A DNA stretch of 64,000 nucleotides from positions 1,830,001-1,894,000 of the forward strand of contig NW_027328667.1 of NCBI RefSeq assembly GCF_047496725.1, given 5' to 3'. Below the pieces are notes generated by a model. The model was given only the letters and a program-made list of their open reading frames with translations. It was not told the origin of the DNA and searched no databases. Source of the DNA: Anoplolepis gracilipes. Taxonomy: Eukaryota > Arthropoda > Insecta > Hymenoptera > Formicidae. This document shows positions 44,584 through 54,974 of this stretch, one piece after another. Each line of letters opens with the position of its first letter. Position 1 is the first letter of the stretch. Position numbers and translations under genes: made by a program.

Positions 44584-44671
44584 TGTGGCGACATTGTCAC
44601 CACACCTTCACACACCTTCCTCTGCGTACGATAGGACCAAGTGAGATCCGCGATAAAGTAGAAAGCTCATA
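44584..44671 (+). repeat. 3' LTR, 88 bp, of the CsRn1-like element
   Basis: Same length and start as the left LTR. The end reads CTCATA where the left has CCCACA, two transitions. ATTAT follows as target duplication. Confidence 0.85.
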
Positions 44672-45366
44672 ATTATTATTGTAAGTGGATTCCACACATA
44701 CATGTAGTAATTTTATTTCTCAAAGATTTGATAAAATAATTTTATTATAAATAAATAAATTTTGAATAAAGTTATCTTCATTTTTTATTCATAGTAGAAA
44801 TAATAAATATCATAAAACATGCCATTTATAATGATATAATTGCGGGAGTTTAATTTTTAAAAATAATTTGAAAAAATTATTATTTTTATTAAAAAAAAAT
44901 ATATACATATATACAAGTATAAAGTATACAGAAAATTATATAAATATTACTTAAAACATTGGGTTGGACGGTGGTCGTGCACGCTGCGGCGCTGAAACTC
45001 GCCTAAGGCGAAGAGTACGCGTAAACGCAGGTTCGAGTCCACCCAGACCCAGTAGGATTAAGAGAATTTTAGTCGTAAGGTGGCTGTGCACGCTGCGCCG
45101 CCGAAGCTTACCTGAGGTAACTAATATGGCGGAAACGCAGACTCGAACCCACCCAGACGAATTAGGTATTAAATATTTTAGGTATAAGATAATGTAATAG
45201 GAAAATGTAAGGTAAAAGGAAAAATAAAGGTTGGAAAAAGTCTCTGTGGCGAAAGCTAGGGACTTAAAACGCAAGGTTTTTTTTTTATTACTTAAAACAT
45301 TTTTTATGTGTCTCATTGTTTCAACGCTACTTGTTTATGCATATAGCATGGATGAGCATGAATAGA
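44672..45366 (-). repeat. Repeat R2, right copy, containing a SINE
   Basis: The reverse complement of the 29,960-30,345 block: AAGTGGATTCCACACATACAT, CATAAAACATGCCATTTATAAT and CTCATTGTTTCAACG are shared. A 326-bp SINE is inserted at 44,961. Confidence 0.8.
44961..45286 (+). mobile_element. Dimeric tRNA-derived SINE with 15-bp TSD
   Basis: Two tandem tRNA-like units (about 44,961-45,052 and 45,073-45,162) share GCACGCTGC and AAACGCAG phrases and end in box-B-like GGTTCGAGTCC and GACTCGAACCC. Both end CCACCCAGAC. The element finishes in a T-run. ATTACTTAAAACATT is present on both sides (44,946-44,960; 45,287-45,301). The related R2 copy at 30,020-30,034 shows the same site once, without the insertion. 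Confidence 0.85.
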
Positions 45367-45373
45367 GTGGATA

Positions 45374-46230
45374 TAATTTGCCCACGTTCAAAATGGCCAC
45401 GGTTAAATTTGACCACGTTCGAAACAGCTATGTTCAAAACGACCACGTTCGGAATGACCACGGAAAATATTGCACGGAGTTCAATTTGCCCACGTTCAAA
45501 ATGGACACGTCCGATTTGGCCACGTTCGAAACGGCCACGTTCGATTTGACCACGCTCAAAACGGCCACGTTCGTAATGGACACATTCAAAATGGCCACGT
45601 TCGAAATGGCCACGTTCGAAATGGCCACGGGAAATATTGAATAAAGTTCGATTTGATCATGTTCGTAACGGCCACGTTTATAATGGCCACGTTTGGAATG
45701 GCGACGGGAAATATTGAATAAAGTTCGATTTGTCCACGTTCAAAATGGACACGTTCGATTTGGTCACGGAATAGCCACGTTCGAAATGGGTACGGTCCCA
45801 ATTGATCACGTTGATATTGACCACGGTTTCGATTGACCACGTAAACATTGACCACACACGCACGCACACACGCACACGAGGAGGGGTGCAAGGGGGCCTC
45901 CGGCCCTCCTCCCGCACCCACCCCGTCCACCTCGCTTCGCGTAGAAAGTTGCAAACCCATGCACGTACGTCAATATTAACGTGGTCAATCGGGATCGTGG
46001 CCATTTCTAACGTGACTATTCCGAACGTGACCAAATCGAACGTGGGCAAATCGAACTTTGTGTAATATTTTTTGTAATCATTCCAAACGTGGCCATTTCG
46101 GACGTGGCCATTCCGAACGTGACCGTTTCGAACATTGTCAAATTAAACGTGGGCAAATTGAATTCTGTGCAATATTTTCCGTGGTCGTTTCGAACATGGT
46201 CAAATTTAACCGTGGCCATTTCGGACGCTC
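45374..46230. repeat. 15-bp minisatellite in inverted arms
   Basis: Units of the type RNCCACGTTCRAAAT are repeated dozens of times at 45,374-45,845, broken twice by a 32-base variant containing GGGAAATATTGAATAAAG. The array recurs inverted at 45,980-46,230 (CGAACGTGGCCATTTC). Between the arms sit a (CA)n-like tract and a GC-rich block. Long open frames with repeated peptides on both strands are a by-product of the 15-base period. Confidence 0.85.
45845..45962. repeat. (CA)n tract and GC-rich half of the foldback family
   Basis: The block GGTGCAAGGGGGCCTCCGG ... GTTGCAAACCCATGCACG closely matches the left arm at 25,770-25,850. Only one arm is present here, and the minisatellite surrounds it. 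Confidence 0.75.
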
Positions 46231-46243
46231 CCGCACGAATAGC

Positions 46244-46275
<32 letters not shown>

Positions 46276-46690
46276 GTATTTAAATTAATTTTTGAAAATG
46301 ATATTTCGTAAAATAACTTTATTACATATGGTTGAATTCGGAAAAAAAAGGTTTAATTTGGTGAAAAAAATTAACAATTTTTGAAAAAATATGGGTGGTG
46401 GGAGTTTTGTGAAAAAAATAAAAATAAAAAATTTTTTCTTATAACTTTAAAATACTCTTTAAACCGTTAAACTTTCGTTGAACAATTTTTTTTCTATCTG
46501 TTATGGTTTAGACGATATTCAACTTCGAAAGAAAATATCGCTTTTTTCAAACGAGTGTTTTGCCCTCTAAACATGAATTGTCGCCCATATAAAAAGTACG
46601 TGTCTCTTAGATTTTTGTGTTTAACACATATTTCAAGAAGAATCAAATTGGTGTCGGACAGTTGTGACACTTCCCTTGTAAGTTACACTC
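46231..46690 (-). repeat. (TA)n tract and repeat R1, right copy
   Basis: A (TA)n tract (46,244-46,270) leads into the reverse complement of 28,126-28,552. It ends around the CTTACAAG-type edge also seen on the left. Confidence 0.75.
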
Positions 46691-46714
46691 TTGTAGACTT
46701 CAAAGCAAATTAAT

Positions 46715-48430
46715 GAAAATGAAGTTAATGGAGGAGAACTATGGTATAAAAGAATAGCTTGCAACTTAGATATAATGAATTTAGATGAATATCTACAAAG
46801 TTTTAATAAAATTTTGATTGATATAAACATTGATGGTCTTCCTTTGTTTAAAAGTAATTCAGTAAGATTTTGGCCCATTCTTGGAAAACTGGTAAAATCA
46901 AAAAATGAACCTTTTATTTTAGCCATTTTTAAAGGAAAGAAAGATCCTGATATTAATGACTTGCTCAATGATTTTGTGAGAAAAATAATTGATTTACGTA
47001 GAAATGGATATGTACGAAATGGTGTAAGCTACATATTGTCAATTAGACATTATATCTTGGATACGCCTGCTCAATCCAAAGTGAAGTGTTGCATTGAACA
47101 TGGTGGCTACTGTGCCTGTGAAAAATGTGAAGTAGTTGGATATTACATTGATAATAGAATGACTTATATGAAATTGGATGAAACTCTTAGGACTGATCAG
47201 TCCTTCCTTAATCAAGAGCAACCTTACCATCATACTGGCCGTTCACCGTTAAAAGTGATTGAAGCTTAATTTCCCAATTTCGTTTGGATGCTCTTCATTT
47301 GGTATATCTTGGTGTTTTCAAACGATTAATTCTTGTTTGAAAAAAATGGAATGGACCTTGGAAGTTACATTACAATACAATAGAAGATATTTCTCAAAAA
47401 TTGCTAAGATTAAAAGGTTCCTGCTCGCAAGATTTTAATAGACAACTAAGAATCTTAACTGATTTTTCTTTTTTCAAAGCGACAGAATTTCGACGAATAT
47501 TGTTGTACAGTGATATGTTAATTTTCAGAGATTCTGTGACAGATGCCGTTTATAAACATTTTTTGCTTTTGCACTGTGCAATTTATATTTTAAGCAGCCC
47601 GTCTTTAGTACAAACATATTGTAATTATCCTAATACATTATTAAGAATATTTATTTTTCACTCCGCTGTTATTTATGGACAAAAATTTGTAGTTTATAAT
47701 GTTCATTCTTTGTCTGATCTTGCTAGTAAATGCGAGGCTTATGGAAAGTTAGATGATTTTTGTGCATTTCAATTTGAAAATAAATTCCAATCTATCAAAG
47801 CATCATTGCAATCTGGCTACAAGCCTTTGCAACAAACAGCTCTTCGTGATTTAAAAAAAGGACAAATTGATGTCATATTAGAAAATGGAAAAATGTAGTT
47901 GTTCTTTCTTGGAAACGAAAAGAACATGTGAATGAGATTGTAGATGGAACACAGTTCAAAAGAATCCGTGTCAATAATATTATATTTCAATGCAATGAAA
48001 AAGATGCATGTTTTAAAACTAACAATAATATTATCGTCGTTCTTCAAAATATTGTGCAAGTAGAAGGTAATGTATACTTTTTGGTTTCCTTTCTTTATTG
48101 TAATGGATGCATATGAATATCCTTTACTTTCTTGGAATTTTCAAAGTTGCATGTCAGAATAAGGAAAGACAAATTTTTCCTTTGACCGAAATTGCTTATA
48201 AATGTTGGCTCATGCCTGATGGTGAGGGTTATATATATGTGTTCCTTTGTTGCACAGTATGCCCTTATTTAAATAATTTTCTACAGGCTTACTGTTTTGT
48301 CGATAAAAAAAATAAAATTTTTAAACATTTTATACTTTTATATAACAAATTTTGTATTAATATACAATTTTGTATTAATATATATTTTAAAAAAATTTTT
48401 TACCTTTTTCGTTATTTACTTTCAGTATTG
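46715..48430 (+). pseudogene. Large cut-and-paste transposase remnant (Transposase_21/CACTA-like?)
   Basis: The first part (to 47,269) has GLPLFKSNSVRFWPILGKL, IDLRRNGYVRNGVSYIL, and the Cys-rich CCIEHGGYCACEKC (near 47,088), then RTDQSFLNQEQPYHHTGRSPL. The second part (47,401-47,898) has HSLSDLASKCEAYGKLDDFCAFQFEN. This organisation is shared by a large arthropod transposase-derived family; I only tentatively link it to CACTA-like Transposase_21. Frameshifts lie near 47,270-47,400 and after 47,898. The tail near 47,930-48,430 reads in several frames with no clear product. Confidence 0.55.
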
Positions 48431-48593
48431 TGATTTTTAAGCAACATTTCTGTGCAAGAGTAAAATTCTTATCTATATTTATGTGTGTGTTGGTATGTAG
48501 AAAGAAAACTTATTAATTTTATACTAAATAATACTTTTTTACAAATAATTATTGAATAATACAGCCAATGATCGAGCAATTTAAAATATATGT

Positions 48594-49691
48594 TGTAACG
48601 GTGCACCTTTCCCGACGCTTCGGACAAGCTTATCGGTTCCAGGGTTCGGGAGAAGGGGAAGACTCCAATTGACGAGAACGGGTTTTCGTATGACAAACGT
48701 TTATTTAGCGGTAGTATTTACCTGTGGTTGGGTCGTGTGCTATATACATATGTAGTGGTGTACGTGTGAGGTGTGTAGGTAAGTGTGTGGGGGATGTGAG
48801 TGTGAGCGCAAGCGGACGTGGTCGGCAAACGGTATGCGTGCAAGCGGTTGCGGCGCGGGTGATAGCGATGCGTGTTACAAGCGGGTTGCGCGGGTCCTTA
48901 CAAGCTAAGCGAGCGGTACATGCGGTTATCTACAAGCTAGGTGAGCGGTACATGCGGTTCTCTACAAGCTAGGCGGCGCGGGTTGCGAGCGTGTCGCAAT
49001 ACGGTGCGCGTATCTACAAGTTAGATGGCGCGAGTTGCGAGCGGGTCGCAAACAAGCAAATATCTATAAGCTAGACGGCGCGGGTTGCGAGCGGGTCACA
49101 ATGCAAGAGGTTTGCAGCGTGGGTGTTTGCAAGCAGGCCGCTGGGCGGCGATCGGGCGCGCGGTTGTCGGTCACCGGGCACACTCGGCAGGAGAAGAGGG
49201 CACCCTTCTCCCGGATCGACGGTCAGTCGGGATCGCGGCCGCCGGAAACACCCGGCAGAAGGAGAAAATACCCCCTTTCCGGGTCGCGTGGTCAAGAGTG
49301 GAGTCGGTCGCCGTGAACACCCGACAGGAGAAGAGAACACCCTTCTCCCGAATCGACGGTCAGTCGGGATCGCGGTCACCGGGAACACCCTTCTTCCGGA
49401 TCGACGGTCAGGAACTTGGAGAGAGGCTTGAATCTAGCTGCTGACGTCGCTTCGGAGCTTAACTCTGAGGCTCTTGTCCGGCCGGATTCAGGATCAGGAC
49501 AGGTGTCTGGTCGTCGGTCGGTCGGGCTTATATACCCGGGAGCCTTTCCTCTCTCTCGCTGCATTCGCGAGAGAGAGGTATCTCAGTGGCGTGCGCGATA
49601 GTTCGCGCAGTGGGGGCGCCCATTGGCGCCGGGTCGTGATATCGGAGCGGGTGTTCGGCTCCGCGACCGCTAGTGACGGCATGTCGTCACA
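48594..49691. mobile_element. Solo LTR (1,098 bp) with 4-bp TSD
   Basis: Starts TGTAACGGTGC and ends CGTCACA, flanked by ATGT on both sides (48,590-48,593; 49,692-49,695). No internal genes. It holds a GC-rich set of direct repeats: a TACAAGCTAGG...GGTTGCGAGCG unit at about 48,895-49,095, and a unit with GAGAAGAG..ACACCCTTCTCCCGGATCGAC at about 49,190-49,410. Long overlapping open frames on both strands come from these repeats. Confidence 0.75.
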
Positions 49692-49784
49692 ATGTTAAAA
49701 AATATTTATATTTATTATTCCAAATTTTAAACGTAGACGTTTTGGCTGTACGCAGCCTTTTTCAATACAATTATGAACATATAT

Positions 49785-50173
49785 ACAGGGTGGACCATTT
49801 TAATCCATCCAGTCGAATATCTCGAAAACCAAGCTCGGGAGAGAAAAATGTTTCAGACAAAAGTTGTATGGTTTCGAGGGGGCCATAAGATGGTACTATT
49901 AGTTTGACCTTGAAAAGTCATTTGAAGATCACTTCAAGTTTTTTAAATGGAACACCCTATATATTTTTACATATTCTTGTAGCTCATCTCAAGAGCTTTT
50001 CAAAACACTTATGACAAAGTATTTTTCATTAAGTATTTTTTGAGTTATAAAGCTTCAAAGTTGCAGTATTTTGACATAAAATAAAACCATACAACTTTTG
50101 TCTGAAACATTTTTCTCTCTCGGGCTTGGTTTTCGAGATATTCGACTGGATGGATTAAAATGGTCCACCCTGT
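49785..50173. mobile_element. MITE with long terminal inverted repeats, TA-flanked
   Basis: ACAGGGTGGACCATTTTAAT at the left and ATTAAAATGGTCCACCCTGT at the right are exact inverted repeats. Similarity extends about 95 bases (AGTCGAATATCTCGAAAACC against GGTTTTCGAGATATTCGACT). TATAT flanks suggest TA duplication and a mariner-type source. Confidence 0.85.
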
Positions 50174-50954
50174 ATATACTTCTAATTAGCTAAGTTTGTT
50201 GGATTTGTCAAGTGTTTGCTGCAATTTTTTTTAACAAAGTTGACTATAAATTTATTACAGAATCTGTTAATTTTGCCTATATTGACAAATTGTCAGCAAA
50301 AATAAAACCTGCTTACGTAATCTGACACCACATTGATGGCAGAAATTGAACAGGATTGCCCACAATCTAATGGTAGATTGCCAGCAGAATCTGTATTTTA
50401 TAATTATAGTTATTTAAATAACTATAATATATATATTATAGTTATTATATATATTATATTTGTATATATATAAGTGTAACCAAAACTATAAGTAAAGTTG
50501 GATAGCATGTAGAAAGGGTCGCATTTTAGTATTCTAACGTCATGTACAAATAAAAATTAACAATTATTGCAAATAAAAACAAAACAAATGTCAATATAAA
50601 CGCGAGTCTCACGCAATAAATCATAGAACACCGCAACTATCGCCAATTATCAGTAAGACAATCATCACTTCATTGGTTGAGGGCGAGAAACAACAACTGT
50701 CCAACACTAACAAATTATGCGTTTTTTTAGATGCGTGAAGTTGCAACCTCTATAAACAAATTTGAAGAAAATTTTTTGTAAAATAGCGCTCAACTTGGAC
50801 CGTGTTAAAATCGTAAAAGATGAACAATAAAACTATGGATTTTGCTCCCCCTCCTCTTAAGCTTACTTTTGTGTCCATTATATCTTTGAAAAATTGCCAG
50901 AACGTTCCTCCAACAGAATGAGACATCTCACTTCCAATAAATTCGCAACTATAC
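50174..50954. other. Noncoding AT-rich DNA
   Basis: No gene seen. It holds a 26-base perfect palindrome near 50,404-50,430 (centre TTATTTAAATAA) and a TATATAT-rich tract at 50,430-50,475. Confidence 0.5.
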
Positions 50955-52713
50955 TGTTACGTCCAGGCCCGTAGAAAGGATGGGTCAGAGGAAGAGCGTA
51001 ATAGGAACTGTTCCGATGTCAAAAGTCTTATCGACGAGTGACTCGGTCGAGCGAGCTGCAGGTTAGCAAACAGGTAAACGACGGGTGTCGTTATTACTCT
51101 GTTATGCGAACGCTCTCTCGGTGGTCCCTTTTTTGTAAGAGAATCGAATCTCTTTTACGCGGGACGGGACCAAGTGTAATCTTTCGCGTGGAGAGAGTGA
51201 GGGAGTTAAATAAATTTACCGATCATTTAATATTTAATTTAACATTTATTCAATTAATTCTTACCATTATACATATATTCTATATTGATATCGGCCTTAA
51301 AATTATTTGTATGAGTGTGTGTGTGTGTGTGTTTGTGTGTGTGGGTGGCGGGTGTTACATAAGTACGGAGGTCATCAACCAGAAAAGAAGGGGAACGAGT
51401 GCGATTCTAAAGATTTTATTCTGGTTGGTATTTGTTACAATAGTTTATAATAAGAAAAAAATAATAAAGATTTACGAAAGTGTAATATGTGTTACGGCGC
51501 AATTTCGCACACGGTCGTGTCGTCCGATCTATGGTCTCGGTTGGCTCGCGAGAATCGGCGGGTCGGCGCGATTTTAGGCACTTAATAAAAGAACAGGGTT
51601 GAATAAAGGGAAAAGAAACAACGGCAAAAAAAAATAAAAAAGAGAAAGTAAATAGACTTAGCTTAGGTAGATTTCGTTGTGTTTCAGCTGCTGGTCAGGT
51701 TGTGGTTTAGCTGTGGCTCTTGCTCGGTGGGTGGTCGTTGTTGGGCACTGACTCTAATTGTTTTCAAGATTTAACCAGAACTCTTGATATGTGACGTGAA
51801 TTTTTGGGTCAGCGAACGACCGAAATAAGTATTGAATGACTCTAATGCTGCACTATTGACTGATTTGAATTTTGTGGTGGTCTGTAATGCGCGAGTCTTC
51901 CCTTTTTATATTAAATCTTGAGGGCGTGTTAACAATTTGGGCAGGAATATTTTTGATATCTTGACGTGTAAAAAGCTGTCGTTCGGTGAGATCCTTCTCC
52001 TCCTTTTTGATTGTTGCTGATTGGTGGGCTCTGTACGGCCTCTTAGGAAATTTGGAGATTCTTCATTTGGTTATCTCCTGTGATTATGCAGCTGTTTTTA
52101 TCCATTTATTTATTTAGGGGATCTCGCTATCAATCCTTTTCGGTCATTTCTTTGAACATCGATTTCAATGTTTAAAACATTTTTTCGTTCCGCGGCCCTC
52201 TTATGACTGGTCGGGCAATTATTGCTTTATCTTTATAAGAGGTAAAGACATGGAGCCGACAGTGCGTAGCGGTGTTATTTGTTTCTTTTTTAAGATTATG
52301 CAGCTGTGTTTGTCGATTTATTCATTTAGAGGATCTCACTATCGGTCCTTTCCGGTCGTTTCTTTTGACATCGTTTTCAATGTTTAAAATATTTTTCGTT
52401 GCGCGATCCTTTTTATGATTAGTCGGGCGATTATTGCTTCATTTTCGTGGGAGGAAAAACGTGGAGCCGACAGTGCGTAACGGCATTATTTGTTTCTTTC
52501 TTAAGATTATGCAGCTGTGTTTGTCTATTTCGTTGTTTAGAGGATTTCGTTATTGATCCCTTCCGGTATTTGTTTAGATATCGTTTTTAGTAGGTCTAAA
52601 CATTATTTGTTAATAACGGTTCTTTTTTATTGCGCGACCCGTTTTTTGTGACCGATCGGATGATTATTGTTCATTTCGTGGGAGGAAAAACGTGGAGCTG
52701 ACAGGACGTAACA
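50955..52713 (+). mobile_element. Solo LTR (1,759 bp) with 4-bp TSD
   Basis: Ends TGTTACGTCC and GGACGTAACA are exact inverted repeats. ATAC flanks both sides (50,951-50,954; 52,714-52,717). It has a (GT)n tract at 51,310-51,345. Three direct copies of a unit of about 211 bases start at 52,082, 52,294 and 52,505 (each beginning GATTATGCAGCTG). Its start resembles the reversed end of the solo LTR at 22.1-23.8 kb. The open frame at 51,038-51,577 crosses the GT tract and is not a gene. Confidence 0.82.
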
Positions 52714-52778
52714 ATACTAATAAGGCTGTTCTAAAGGTCGAAGAACAATACTTTTTTTAACATGTTACTCAAAATATA

Positions 52779-53014
52779 CACTACTGTCGAAAAGTTTTCG
52801 GGCAAGACTTATTGTAACCAACCGTAAATTCGTGTTAGTTATTCATATCTGTCTTGTTTCTCTTACAAGTTGTGTTAGTTTCAGTTTTTCCTGTATTTAC
52901 ATGATGTATCACTTTTGTTATAGTAATAATAAAATTAGAACATTTTTGTTATAATAGCAAGCATTTTATTTGAATTTTTTCAGGTTTTTATTCGAAAACT
53001 TTTCGATAATAGTG
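52779..53014. mobile_element. Small mariner-type MITE (236 bp), TA-flanked
   Basis: CACTACTGTCGAAAAGTTTTCG and its imperfect inverse CGAAAACTTTTCGATAATAGTG terminate the element. TA precedes and follows it. No coding capacity. Confidence 0.75.
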
Positions 53015-53157
53015 TATATTATCTTAAATGTATATTTTGTCAAATAATTACTTAATTCATATTATTTTTTTAACTTTTTGACGTATTGTTTGAAGATTTT
53101 ATAAAATTGTTTTTTAATTATTATGTATAATACTTAATGTTTTTTGTTATTTTACAG

Positions 53158-54274
53158 TTTATTGTATTTAAACATTTAAATGATGATGGCACCGTACCGG
53201 ATGACAAAGAACATATATTTTATCATGTAGGGCTTGCTAAATGGATAACAACAAAAATTGATGATAAAATGATAACAAAAATTAAATGGCCACCTTTAAA
53301 TCTATTTTTGTAAAAAAGGAAGCAACATCAAAATCTGATTGGCCAGAAAAATTTATAAAAATTAAAAGATTTTATGGTAAATATTGTTATAAGTGTTTTA
53401 CTATAAATCGCATATTAATAATTTTTATTAATTATGGAAAACTAAAAGAAAAAACAGATATTCAATTTACATATTAGTTAATATTATGTATGACAAATTC
53501 ATCAATATTATTAATAACTGAATTCTAAGAAACAAAGACTTTATTTTTTGAAAAAATTATTTAACGAAAAATTAAAAAAATTTAAATTAATTAATTTTTT
53601 TAATTAATTTTTTTACATTATATGAATACTTATACGCAAAATTAAAGATTGCTTTGTTTACAATATATTTAATTAACATTAAATATATTGTACAAAATAA
53701 CTTTTGTAAAATATTTAATATATTTTTATTTATATTAAATATATTTTATTTATATTTTATTTATATTTAATATATGTTTTATGATTATTTTGTAATATTT
53801 AAACAAAAAGTTTTTCTATTACAGTTTAATATTCTTTGTTACAATAACTTGCTAAATAGGAGCATTTATTTTTTATTTTTTATCTTTTATAGCTACTTAT
53901 TCTGCTGCTGCAAAAGCTTGTATATAGCCTATACGAATTATGAAACAGATAATGAATTGGGAAGAGGTTGCAGAAAAAAAAGAAAACCAATTCATTTGGA
54001 CTCTGAGGCAACAGATGAGGAGTTTTAGCCCGACTTAAACAGCAAAAGAAAAAGAATAATTAAGAAATCAGATAAAAGTAATACTCTGAAAACATTCAAG
54101 AAATCTAAAACAAAGAAAGCTCCTCCTCCTGTTCCGTTGCCAGAAGAACTACGGCCGTCACCTGAGAAGATTACAAGACAGCAAATATCTCAACCTCAAC
54201 CTCAACTATCTAAGCAGTCTTCGTTTTTACTTTCTGTTGAAGAATTCTGGCAAGAACGTGCAAATTTGCTTTAA
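53158..54274 (+). pseudogene. Decayed spliced gene, DUF4806-associated type?
   Basis: An acceptor TTTTACAG precedes a coding-like exon 53,158-53,376 with LAKWITTKID and, after a frameshift near 53,290, KSDWPEKFIKIKRFYG ending at donor GGTAAAT. A second exon begins after TTTTATAG at 53,893 (TYSAAAKAC), shifts frame near 53,930, and reads NYETDNELGRGCRKKRKP. Ser/Pro/Lys-rich sequence follows to about 54,274. The layout resembles the N-terminal half of DUF4806-type insect proteins. It may belong to the same transposon as 46.7 kb. The intron is 53,377-53,892 (516 bases, no gene inside). Confidence 0.4.
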
Positions 54275-54565
54275 AAAACTTTGTAAGAACATGAACAAAA
54301 AAAAAAGAGATATACTTGAGAAACTAAAGCAAAATAGACAAGAAAAACAAAAATTTAAAGAAACAATATATATAATTTTAGAAAGGAATCTTTTTCTCCC
54401 ATTTTAAGGATTATAGAACAAGATGAAAAGTCAAATTTTACTCTATGTGAAAATCTTGTCTCTGTCGCAGATAAAGAAGAATCTATAGATATTCAAGCAG
54501 TTTCATCTGTCAGTAGTGAAAGTTATATAGCTACAACCAAAAACTAACCCCAAATTGCCCTTTTT
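54275..54565 (+). other. Noncoding or decayed coding sequence
   Basis: Reads Lys/Glu-rich in several frames (for example near 54,300-54,360) with stops. It is probably the continuing tail of the decayed gene. Confidence 0.3.
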
Positions 54566-54745
54566 TTGGCCCTCGAATTTCAAATCGAACTATATGCCAA
54601 ACAGTTCTATATGATAGAACATTAATCTCAGAAAAAAGAGTAACCCCAAAAACACGTTTTTTCGTCCATTTTTTGGCCCTCGAATTTCAAATCAAACTAT
54701 ATACCAAACAGTTCTATATAATGGGACATTAATCTCAGAAAATAT
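54566..54745. repeat. 107-bp tandem direct repeat
   Basis: GGCCCTCGAATTTCAAATC, then ACTATAT.CCAAACAGTTCTATAT and CATTAATCTCAGAAAA, occur twice with starts at 54,568 and 54,675. Copies differ at a handful of bases. Confidence 0.85.
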
Positions 54746-54974
54746 TTAAGTTGAGCAGAGGGGTAGTTTTGGAGATACGGGGAGTCAAAGTGACCAAATT
54801 CTCAATATTTTCAATATTATCCAAGCACTGTAGCCACAAAAAGAAAGTCAATACTTCTTTGATAACAGTGAGGATTTGACTAGAATTAGTCAGTAGTGAT
54901 ATAATGAGAGTTCTAACCCAGGTGCTTGAGGGGGATGCAGGGGCGAGGGCGAAACCGCGGGCGCGGGGGGGATG

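Larger units (their letters stand above)
30668..44671 (+). mobile_element. CsRn1-like Ty3/Gypsy element, interrupted
   Basis: The outer 88-bp LTRs (30,668-30,755 and 44,584-44,671) are flanked by ATTAT on both sides (30,663-30,667; 44,672-44,676). A primer site follows the left LTR. A Gag frame is at 30,782-31,465 and Pol remnants at 41,727-44,580. About 9.5 kb of errantivirus and about 0.7 kb of inverted own sequence lie between. Clade is assigned from Gag and reverse transcriptase sequence character and the tRNA-Trp-type primer site. Confidence 0.85.

Noticed and set aside
45030..45150. Functional tRNA genes at the box-B sequences
   Set aside because: No complete cloverleaf with paired acceptor stem could be drawn; the units lie within a retroposed insertion with a TSD, so they are tRNA-derived SINE heads.
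45374..45845. CRISPR-like array of short regular repeats
   Set aside because: Units are head-to-tail without unique spacers, in a eukaryotic genome; this is a minisatellite.
48724..49698. Several overlapping frames in the GC-rich solo LTR
   Set aside because: They overlap on both strands within internal tandem repeats and match nothing known.
51038..51577. 179-codon frame in the solo LTR
   Set aside because: It crosses a (GT)n tract and lies within a non-coding LTR.
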